DNA of 64,000 bases. Source: Paenibacillus terrae. Its GTDB lineage: Bacteria > Bacillota > Bacilli > Paenibacillales > Paenibacillaceae. The position numbers and the translations under genes are program-made. The DNA lies in NCBI RefSeq assembly GCF_000943545.1, contig NZ_JTHP01000021.1:16962-80961 (forward strand), given 5' to 3'. Shown one piece after another: positions 8,097 through 13,750 of this stretch (position 1 is the first letter of the stretch; every line of letters starts with the position of its first letter). The notes under the pieces were generated by a model. That model made no database searches. It saw only the letters and a program-made list of their open reading frames with translations, and was not told the origin of the DNA.

Positions 8097-8624
8097 CTAA
8101 AAGTTCACTCCATAACTTGTAAGTTCAACAGCTGATGGCTTGACAGACGATGTACTATTCTCTTCTGATTGAGACTGAATTAATTTTTCAACCTTTTTGC
8201 TTTTTGTCTCTTGCCCGCCTACCAGCACCTTCCAACTATCGCCCTTTTTAATGATGGGGTATGTGACTGTATTTATTGAACCATCATCTTTTCTAGTTAA
8301 TTCAACCGTAGCAGTATAGGTGCCATCAGAAGCTGAAACGACATTTTTGATGCTGACATCAGAAAATGGATTATTGCTTACTGATTCCTTATACTCTTTC
8401 AATTGTTCCTGTTCACTATTAAATCTCGTATCTATCACCCATTTTGCGGCTTCAGAAGCATCTCCAGATTGTGCTGCTTCCACATAGTTTTTTATTGATT
8501 GTTTGGCTAATTCTTCATTAGAAGCACTTTCGGTGCCAGTAAGACCAGGAAATACTGACATGGCAAGCAAAGGAATCAATAACATTGTCTTTATTGTTTT
8601 ACCATTAAAGATTAAAAATTTCAT
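8097..8624 (-). CDS. Secreted protein of unknown function, possibly truncated at its C-terminus by a frameshift
   Basis: This 175-residue protein has an N-terminal signal sequence (hydrophobic run about residues 14-30, MLLIPLLAMSVFPGLTG). An alpha+beta body follows that resembles DUF4878/NTF2-like domains (AKQSIKNYVEAAQSGDA, TYTATVELTRKDDG, KKGDSWKVLVGG) and a serine-rich tail. AGGATGG precedes the ATG. The body type is often found in lipoproteins or membrane-anchored proteins. The sequence directly after the stop encodes an acidic linker and a transmembrane helix in another frame, so the original product may have been membrane-anchored. Function is unknown. Confidence 0.75.
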   Translation of the reverse strand: MKFLIFNGKTIKTMLLIPLLAMSVFPGLTGTESASNEELAKQSIKNYVEAAQSGDASEAAKWVIDTRFNSEQEQLKEYKESVSNNPFSDVSIKNVVSASDGTYTATVELTRKDDGSINTVTYPIIKKGDSWKVLVGGQETKSKKVEKLIQSQSEENSTSSVKPSAVELTSYGVNF

Positions 8625-8723
8625 TCATATTCCATCCTATCTTTTTTTTACATAAATACACCTTACGTCGTTTTGGAATAAATGTACACTACAATCATGT
8701 AAAAAAAGTTCAATAATAAAGGG

Positions 8724-8846
8724 TTAATATTCTTGTAGATGGTGAGCTGCTTTTTAGCATGGTCATCGTGCGAGTACCTTGCCTTCTGATCACTGGGTGT
8801 ATGGTCAGGAAAATCCAGCCAACATACGAATTTGTGATTTAACAGT
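8724..8846. repeat. 123-bp direct repeat, copy 1
   Basis: The sequence from TTAATATTCTTGTA to AACAGT recurs at 13077-13199 with the same length and only a handful of mismatches. In this copy it joins directly a fragment of an AloR-type gene (8847-8887). The repeat contains no recognised gene. Confidence 0.9.
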
Positions 8847-8887
8847 CCATATGAATATCTACCTTTATTCAGGCTGTATCTCGTCAC
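8847..8887 (-). pseudogene. Short fragment of an AloR-type regulator gene
   Basis: The minus strand encodes RYSLNKGRYSYG, which matches the C-terminal part of the intact AloR-like protein (SYSLNKGRYSYG, DNA at about 13898-13938). The match stops at the edge of the 123-bp repeat. It is debris of a second copy. Confidence 0.7.
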
Positions 8888-8987
8888 CTTGAGCCTGAGT
8901 CTATTTATTCTCCCGATTTAATATTCCTCTGTGAAGCACAAATTTTTTACAGCAAAATCCTACGCCTGTTGAACAAATCGCACTAAC

Positions 8988-9015
8988 TTAAAAGACGGCC
9001 CCAATGAGGCCGCCT
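8988..9015 (-). terminator. Terminator of the gene at 9028-9360
   Basis: On the minus strand GGCGGCC, a short loop and GGCCGTC form a GC-rich stem followed by TTTT. Confidence 0.7.
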
Positions 9016-9027
9016 CCTGAATACAAT

Positions 9028-9360
9028 TTACTTGTTATCTTCTTCCTTAACATAAGTAGCGTCATATGCAATAATTACTTTGGTTTTATCTGTAGCCTCT
9101 GAAACATCGTAAACTACTTCATTTTGACTGAAGTGTTTTTCAGGCTGAAGTGTTTTTACAAACAATCCATCCTTCGTTTTGATCCTGTCAGGCTGATTAA
9201 GTTGTTCTACAACATCGGCCGGAACTGGCTCGTAAGTAACACTTTCCGATTTTCTAAGGATATCAGCTTCGGCATTTACATTATTTATAATACATCCAGT
9301 GAATGCAACAGCACTCACTGTTAAAATAGCCAGCATCCAAGTTATTGGTTTTAATTTCAT
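9028..9360 (-). CDS. Small secreted protein or lipoprotein of unknown function
   Basis: This 110-residue protein begins with a signal sequence (MKLKPITWMLAILTVSAV) and has AFTGC, a possible lipobox with Cys23, so it may be lipid-anchored. The mature part contains ESVTYEPVPADVVEQL. This head region is closely similar to the first 60 residues of the mosaic protein at 10214-10807. GAGG precedes the ATG. It starts 21 bases after the gene at 9382-9666, so the two probably form an operon. No family recognised. Confidence 0.72.
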   Translation of the reverse strand: MKLKPITWMLAILTVSAVAFTGCIINNVNAEADILRKSESVTYEPVPADVVEQLNQPDRIKTKDGLFVKTLQPEKHFSQNEVVYDVSEATDKTKVIIAYDATYVKEEDNK

Positions 9361-9381
9361 AGAAACCTCACAAATTATTAT

Positions 9382-9666
9382 TTATTTTGTATATCCATTT
9401 CCAGATATAGAAATTCCGCCAGAGTGATTTCCAATGAGTAAATACACTGGGTTATCTGATGTTCCTTTAGGAACATTATAAAATGTAATTGTTGTCTTAT
9501 TGCCGTCACTAATATTGCCATAAACCTGAACTGTATCAGATTTATTTTTATAATCTTTAGTCATGAATTGATAGTTAACTCTAGCTGGTTTACTAGAACT
9601 ATAGGTGTCCTGTACTAAAGTAACAGAAACTTGCCCAGATCTATGAGTAGGTAAAGGGCTTGGCAT
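9382..9666 (-). CDS. Beta-rich protein fragment of unknown function, probably lacking its N-terminus
   Basis: The 94-residue frame (MPSPLPTHRSGQVSVTLVQ at the start, ISGNGYTK at the end) resembles the mature part of a small secreted beta-sandwich protein. It lacks a signal peptide, its ATG has no ribosome-binding site, and the upstream sequence turns into AT-rich repeat DNA (141-bp repeat from 9715). It is therefore likely truncated at the 5' end. The last ten codons recur at 10827-10856 in front of the mosaic gene, which shows that this gene and its neighbour were once duplicated in tandem. Function is unknown. Confidence 0.55.
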   Translation of the reverse strand: MPSPLPTHRSGQVSVTLVQDTYSSSKPARVNYQFMTKDYKNKSDTVQVYGNISDGNKTTITFYNVPKGTSDNPVYLLIGNHSGGISISGNGYTK

Positions 9667-9714
9667 GTGAAATAATATTATAAATATATTGCATTGTTAT
9701 TATAATTTTTTATC

Positions 9715-9855
9715 AATGGTAATTATTTCAATAATAATTATATCACACGATTTCTGTTTTTCTACGCAAATGTTCAATAATCCCCTATAAATGAATCCCC
9801 TCTCCTAGATAGCTAACCTTACAAAGCTTTTAACAAGCTTGTATTGCCATTTCCT
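9715..9855. repeat. 141-bp direct repeat, copy 1
   Basis: The segment from AATGGTAATTATTTC to CCATTTCCT recurs at 12241-12381 with identical length and about three mismatches by eye. It includes AAGCTTTTAACAAGCTT, an inverted repeat of AAGCTT. No open reading frame is evident. It may be a copy of an upstream or downstream region carried along in duplications, or a small mobile element. Confidence 0.92.
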
Positions 9856-10213
9856 TTAGGTTAAAGGATAGGTTTTATTGGTCATTGGTTGGTTTTTGAA
9901 ATTAATATTTATAGACAGTATGAACACTTTCTCTATTAAACAGACATTTAACATTCACTTTAACGAAGAAGCAAAATTGATAATTATAGGGAGTGTTTCA
10001 CTTGTTCTAAGATGTAATTTCCAGAAATGAGATTAATTTATTGAAAATATATACATTAATTAATCTGTGGTAAATTTATTTTTTACATAAATACATTCTT
10101 TTGAATTATTTGATATGATTAAGCTTTTCTCAAACTACAACGTGAACCCTAAGAAACAACGCAAAGAAGTCTCCAGACCTGAGGCCCAGAGCTTTCTTTG
10201 TTTAGGTCAGTTA
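9856..10213. other. AT-rich region between repeat copy 1 and the mosaic gene
   Basis: No gene is supportable. Near 10158-10203 there is an imperfect hairpin (CAAAGAA arms, TTCTTTG) that could terminate the minus-strand mosaic gene. Confidence 0.35.
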
Positions 10214-10807
10214 TTATTTTGCGTCCGAAGGCAATGAACCGGCTACGCCCCAAATTTCCACATTAACTTTGTTTGTACCACCGCGGAACTGAATTGTATA
10301 TCGTCCAGAACGCAAACCGTCCGAAATTCCCGCATCAGTACTTCTCCAAACTGTTTCACTGTTTTTGCTGATTGTCTTGCCGTCAACATACACTTTACCA
10401 GAATCGTTGTGCTGTACAGTAAAATCAACCGGGGCATTAACATAGTTCCTAATGCGCAATTTAACATGCCCAAAACCCTTAGGAACCTCGAAGCTACCTG
10501 GTGCAGTTGCACTTCCCCCTACAGTAAAGTTAAAAGAATTCCCCACGCTCTGAGGAGTTACTACATGGTCACCAGTAGTTGTTGTACTCGCATCTTGGGT
10601 CGCTGTAGTGGATATATTCGCAGAAATCTTATCAGGATGATAAAGTCTGTCTAGTACGTCAGCAGGGGGAACAGGATCGTAAGTAACGCTTTCGTTTGGA
10701 ATAGGGGCATCGTGATCAGCAAGCACACTATTTGTAATAACAACAGTTAATACACTAGCACTTACTGCCAAAATAATGAGCCCCCAAGTTGTTGCTTTGA
10801 ATTTCAC
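10214..10807 (-). CDS. Mosaic secreted protein: head of the 9028-type, body of the 7179-type
   Basis: I start at GTG 10807, which aligns MKFKATTWGLIILAVSAS with the beginning of the 9028-9360 protein; GTG 10813 is the alternative. Residues 1-60 follow that protein (signal sequence, then ESVTYDPVPPADVLDRL). From about residue 63 the protein follows the 7179-7691 protein instead: STTATQDAS, GDHVVTPQSVGN, then FEVPKGFGHVKLRIRN, QHNDSGKVYV and GLRSGRYTIQFRGG. At the DNA level, 10554-10625 matches 7519-7590 at 67 of 72 bases, and similarity ends at CAGAA. The putative lipobox cysteine is missing. It is probably secreted; function is unknown. The fusion is seen directly in the sequence, while recombination as the cause is an inference. 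Confidence 0.8.
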   Translation of the reverse strand: MKFKATTWGLIILAVSASVLTVVITNSVLADHDAPIPNESVTYDPVPPADVLDRLYHPDKISANISTTATQDASTTTTGDHVVTPQSVGNSFNFTVGGSATAPGSFEVPKGFGHVKLRIRNYVNAPVDFTVQHNDSGKVYVDGKTISKNSETVWRSTDAGISDGLRSGRYTIQFRGGTNKVNVEIWGVAGSLPSDAK

Positions 10808-10826
10808 AGCCACACATCCATTCTAA

Positions 10827-10856
10827 TTATTTTGTAAACCCATTTCCTGATATGAA
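10827..10856 (-). pseudogene. Ten-codon tail of a second copy of the 9382-type gene
   Basis: The minus strand reads FISGNGFTK followed by TAA, matching the end ISGNGYTK of the gene at 9382-9666, and then leads into the start of the mosaic gene exactly as the first copy leads into 9028-9360. Upstream the frame stops and similarity is lost. Confidence 0.7.
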
Positions 10857-10942
10857 AAGTCAATAGGCGTGACAAATCCCGTCCATTATTGAAAGAATAG
10901 GATAGGAAGTGTAACTGTTGAACATTCAGAATCTCACGAACT

Positions 10943-10979
10943 AAAAAGGACGCTCCAGATCAATTCCAGAGACGTCCTT
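10943..10979 (-). terminator. Terminator of the gene at 11046-11690
   Basis: AAGGACG and CGTCCTT arms with inner CTC/GAG pairs form a stem-loop; on the minus strand it is followed by TTTT. Confidence 0.75.
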
Positions 10980-11045
10980 CGTGACTTTTCTGATTTTCAG
11001 TAGCATTGTTTTAAAAAATTAGAAAGTTGCTGCCCTACCCGGTTG

Positions 11046-11690
11046 TTATTGGTAAGCAGGTGCAAGGTAAGTATTGCGAACATTCGTAGCGACAAAATCC
11101 CATGAGCTTATTCTTTGTCCAGTGTAATCATCATACTGGACGGCTCTATACTTTTTAAGAGTTAAGTCAGCCGAAACCCCTAGTCTACTAAATCTACTCG
11201 GGTCTGCCGGGATTTGCGTCGCTACTGAATACATGTACGAAACTCCGACAGTAAAAGATACATCGTCGTATTTTAGCATAGTAGAAGCGGTATATGTTTT
11301 TGCTCTAGTAACTGTATAATTACTTGCTTTGGCCCAATAAGGAGTCTCCTCATGATAATTAATAAATTGGTGATCTCTTGTAGTACCTGAAATAAACGTG
11401 TTTTCAATATGGGTACTCGAAGGCCGTATTACAGAGTCGACAGCTTCTAACTGGACTGTGGTATTCTTATCATTTGAAGCAGCTACGTAAGAATCATAAT
11501 CTTCTTTTGTCAAAAAGGACACTACATCGCCGTTATCCAAAGAAACCGTTTTATAGGCTCCATCGACCACAATAGTCGCAGAAACAACATCCGGTTGGGG
11601 TACTGCTGCATCATTTTGTGCTGCGTAAATGTTAGGTGTACCTACAACAAAAAGCAGTAAAGCAGAAAGAATAATCGCGAATTTTTTCAT
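11046..11690 (-). CDS. Secreted protein of unknown function
   Basis: This 214-residue protein has a clear signal peptide (MKKFAIILSALLLFVVGTP, cleavage near IYAAQ). The mature part is rich in threonine, tyrosine and aspartate and appears beta-rich (SFTVGVSYMYSVATQIP, ADLTLKKYRAV). AGGAGG precedes the ATG. A terminator follows at 10943-10979, so it is a single-gene unit, divergent from the small membrane protein gene at 11785. I do not recognise the family; it lacks LPXTG and lipobox motifs, so it is probably released or wall-associated. Confidence 0.78.
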   Translation of the reverse strand: MKKFAIILSALLLFVVGTPNIYAAQNDAAVPQPDVVSATIVVDGAYKTVSLDNGDVVSFLTKEDYDSYVAASNDKNTTVQLEAVDSVIRPSSTHIENTFISGTTRDHQFINYHEETPYWAKASNYTVTRAKTYTASTMLKYDDVSFTVGVSYMYSVATQIPADPSRFSRLGVSADLTLKKYRAVQYDDYTGQRISSWDFVATNVRNTYLAPAYQ

Positions 11691-11784
11691 AAGATTTCCT
11701 CCTGGTCATATATTTACATTATAATGATAACATTCACATCTGTTTTACAGGCGTTTTATCACACTTCATAAAGGAGAGATATAC

Positions 11785-11961
11785 ATGTATTCCGTAAGCG
11801 GTACCATAGCTTTAATATCAAGCATGTCTATGTTTTGGCTTTTATACTATTTAAGAGTCGACCATTCCATAGGTTTCAATGATGCTTTTTACTTATTCCC
11901 ACTGATCTTAATTGTTCTTTGTATTTATTTTTATTGGAAGGATCATGATGCAAAAAAGTAG
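11785..11961 (+). CDS. 58-residue membrane protein of unknown function
   Basis: An ATG at 11785 is preceded by AAGGAGAG at a good distance and opens a 58-codon frame ending at TAG 11959-11961. Two hydrophobic helices are visible: about residues 6-22 (GTIALISSMSMFWLLYY) and 36-51 (YLFPLILIVLCIYFYW). They are linked by a polar loop (RVDHSIGFNDA), and the tail is charged (KDHDAKK). It is divergent from the secreted protein gene at 11046. No family is recognised; such small proteins near secreted peptides can be immunity or regulatory proteins, but nothing here proves it. Confidence 0.6.
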   Translation: MYSVSGTIALISSMSMFWLLYYLRVDHSIGFNDAFYLFPLILIVLCIYFYWKDHDAKK

Positions 11962-12240
11962 GTGATCCTTCATCTCATTATCCAGACACTTATATCCCCT
12001 CCCTTCTTGACCGGTTGATGCACACATTCGGTCTTGGGTGGCATTTTCGCTGCCCTTGACCCGGTCACTCTCCCAATTGATCTTGCTTCGTATGTCACTA
12101 CATTTTCACAGCCAAGACTCCTCTCCAAACAAGTAGCTTAAATACCTTGTTAAGTGATATTTATACAAATTCCTATGCACTATTGAAGTAGATAGGAGGT
12201 GTATACATCTTGCATTATCGAAATACATAAATTTTTAATT
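11962..12240. other. Intergenic sequence, nothing assigned
   Basis: The region contains GACCGGT and ACCCGGTC elements about 45 bases apart (12010-12066) as a loose inverted repeat. No gene is supported. Confidence 0.3.
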
Positions 12241-12381
12241 AATGGTAATCATTTCAATAATAATTATATCACACGATTTCTGTTTTTCTACGCAAATGTT
12301 CAATAATCCCCTATAAATGAATCCCCTCTCCTAGATAGCTAGCCTCACAAAGCTTTTAACAAGCTTGTATTGCCATTTCCT
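12241..12381. repeat. 141-bp direct repeat, copy 2
   Basis: The segment is nearly identical to 9715-9855: the differences seen are one T/C near the start and two transitions in the AGCTAGCCTCAC segment. The two copies are about 2.5 kb apart in the same orientation and flank the mosaic gene and the secreted/membrane pair. Confidence 0.92.
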
Positions 12382-12560
12382 GTTAATGTATTTCCCTCTT
12401 AAAAAAGCCATTATATAGAATGGTTATATTAGTTAGATGAGAGGAGGGATAGTTTCGCATAAACAGCATCCGTTTTATTTACTTGAACGAAACCAGCGTC
12501 ATGCTAAGGCAAGAAAAACAATGTTAGGTGATGTGACTCTGAAAGCATGAGGATGCTTGG
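12382..12560. other. Intergenic sequence with a possible small coding frame
   Basis: A strong GAGGAGGG at 12439-12447 is followed by an open frame of about 30 codons (HKQHPFYLLERNQRHAKARK and TMLGDVTLKA) ending at TGA near 12548. However, no ATG, GTG or TTG is suitably placed, so it may be a degraded gene. Confidence 0.3.
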
Positions 12561-12741
12561 TTATATCAGTTGGGTCAGCTTCTTGGTCTGAAACATACGG
12601 TTGTACTGATTTATCAGTTCATCCAAAAGCATAGACTGTTCAAGCACACAGGCATGTCCGAAACCATACTGTTTCGTACAGATCATGCAATCGTTGCCGG
12701 GCATCTTCCAACTGTTGATTTAACGTTTCATCTGTATTCAT
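12561..12741 (-). pseudogene. Spo0E-like aspartyl phosphatase gene with a +1 frameshift
   Basis: From ATG 12741 (AGGAGGG upstream) the frame reads MNTDETLNQQLEDARQRLH and DLYET. Then, in a frame shifted by one base, it continues YGFGHACVLEQ, SMLLDELINQYNRMF and stops at TAA 12563-12561. The S-x-x-LD motif (SMLLD) and length (about 59 residues) fit the Spo0E family, whose members dephosphorylate Spo0A~P and delay sporulation. The full span is 181 bases, i.e. 60 codons plus one base, so a single extra base breaks the gene. It lies beside quorum-sensing and AbrB-like genes, a context of transition-state control. Confidence 0.75.
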
Positions 12742-12831
12742 AGCGCATTCCCTCCTAATGTATCTCATTTTAGGATGGAATGTGAAAATATGAATGGCTG
12801 TTTTAGCAATCAAAAATCAGCAAAATATAGC

Positions 12832-12946
12832 AAAAACGTGCATACTGCTGCGGTAAGAATTGTTGTGTGTACATATCCGTAGATGAAACTTCCTGATACG
12901 CCGTAATTTGAGGTTCAAAGCGCTGGAGAATATGATCCACATCAAT
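12832..12946 (-). pseudogene. 115-bp internal fragment of an AloR-type regulator gene
   Basis: The sequence matches 13946-14060 inside the intact AloR-like gene over 115 bases with few mismatches. It still encodes RFEPQITAYQEVSSTDMY and TQQFLPQQYARF in frame, with no flanking similarity. It is a partial duplication remnant, in the same orientation, about 1.1 kb from the parent segment. Confidence 0.85.
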
Positions 12947-13076
12947 AGCTCTCCGCCTAATTAATCATAGACCCCGAAAATGTTTGGGGTGGAAAACGTC
13001 TCACGAATCCTTTTCAGAGTAACTGTCGCACTTGGTTTGACAATCTGTCTCTATATAAAAAATTCAATATAAAGGC
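12947..13076. other. Intergenic sequence between AloR fragment and repeat copy 2
   Basis: Nothing beyond a short CCCCGAAAATGTTTGGGG hairpin (about 12972-12989) is seen. Confidence 0.3.
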
Positions 13077-13199
13077 TTAATATTCTTGTATGTGGTGAGC
13101 TGCTTTTTAGCATGGTCATCGTGCGAGTACCTTGCCTTCTGATCACTGGGTGTATGGTCAGGAAAATCCAGCCAACATACGGATTTGTGATTAAACAGT
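13077..13199. repeat. 123-bp direct repeat, copy 2
   Basis: This copy has the same length as 8724-8846 and is nearly identical to it. It lies directly upstream of an AbrB-like gene, while copy 1 abuts an AloR fragment. The pair suggests that AloR-linked DNA was copied within the island. Confidence 0.9.
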
Positions 13200-13304
13200 T
13201 ACATTACATTTTTGTACCTGTTAATTTTTGAAATGAGAATGTATTTAACCATAAAATAAGACATTTTATAGAATAATATTCGTTAAGTGATAAGAGGGTT
13301 GTTT

Positions 13305-13550
13305 TTGCATACATCAAGATGGATTAGAAAAGTAGATACCTTGGGAAGAGTCGTTATACCGATGGATATAAGGAGGGAATTAGGCATTGTAAAGCAGGAC
13401 GCGTTCTCATTGTCCCCAACAGAACAAGGCATCATCCTACATCAAATAGACAAAGAACAATGTGGGTTATGTGACTCAAAAGATAGTCTGATGCCATATA
13501 GAGATTCCTTTGTTTGTATCGCCTGTAGACATGAACTGAAATCATTGTGA
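13305..13550 (+). CDS. AbrB-like transition-state regulator with two CxxC pairs
   Basis: This small DNA-binding protein (81 residues) has the AbrB swapped-hairpin barrel sequence RKVDTLGRVVIPMDIRREL at the N-terminus. CGLC (residues 53-56) and CIAC (71-74) follow, probably forming a zinc ribbon as in many Paenibacillus AbrB homologues. I choose TTG 13305 as the start because AAGAGGG lies six bases upstream; GTG 13287 would lie before that site. AbrB proteins repress stationary-phase and antibiotic genes; direct targets are unknown here. It is convergent with the AloR/AloP pair. Confidence 0.85.
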   Translation: MHTSRWIRKVDTLGRVVIPMDIRRELGIVKQDAFSLSPTEQGIILHQIDKEQCGLCDSKDSLMPYRDSFVCIACRHELKSL

Positions 13551-13573
13551 TTGGCTAAAGAAATTGGGGCAGC

Positions 13574-13600
13574 AAAAAAGGACCAGCGGCTAGGCTGGTC
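13574..13600 (-). terminator. Terminator of the aloR-aloP unit
   Basis: On the minus strand GACCAGC, a 6-base loop and GCTGGTC form a perfect stem, followed by CTTTTTT. Confidence 0.8.
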
Positions 13601-13624
13601 AATGGTAATGAAATAGTGCTCGGA

Positions 13625-13750
13625 TCAAGCTGTACCAACGTGGTCTTGCGGTTTGAATGTGCCCAGGGCAGGATCTTTAGGCTGAACTGGTAGTACGAGT
13701 ACCAGTACAAAGCTAATTGCTGCCAAGAGCAAAGCCATCTTTTTGATCAT
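13625..13750 (-). CDS. aloP: AloP-like pro-peptide (secreted quorum-sensing peptide precursor)
   Basis: A 41-residue frame begins at ATG 13750, inside the 3' end of the AloR-like gene but in another frame, with GGAAAG upstream, and ends at TGA 13627-13625. It starts MIKKM, has a strong hydrophobic export segment (ALLLAAISFVLVLVL), and a hydrophilic tail after PVQPKDPALG that ends PQDHVGTA. This is the typical form of Phr/AloP pro-peptides: secreted, cut to a short C-terminal peptide, re-imported by an oligopeptide permease, and bound by the TPR domain of the cognate regulator. The 38-base overlap with the regulator gene implies coupled expression. The mature peptide is not determinable from sequence alone; it should derive from the last 5-10 residues. 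Confidence 0.8.
   Translation of the reverse strand: MIKKMALLLAAISFVLVLVLPVQPKDPALGTFKPQDHVGTA

Noticed and set aside
9715..13199. Direct repeats as a possible CRISPR array
   Set aside because: Each repeat occurs only twice, is over 120 bases long and the copies are kilobases apart, which does not fit a CRISPR array.
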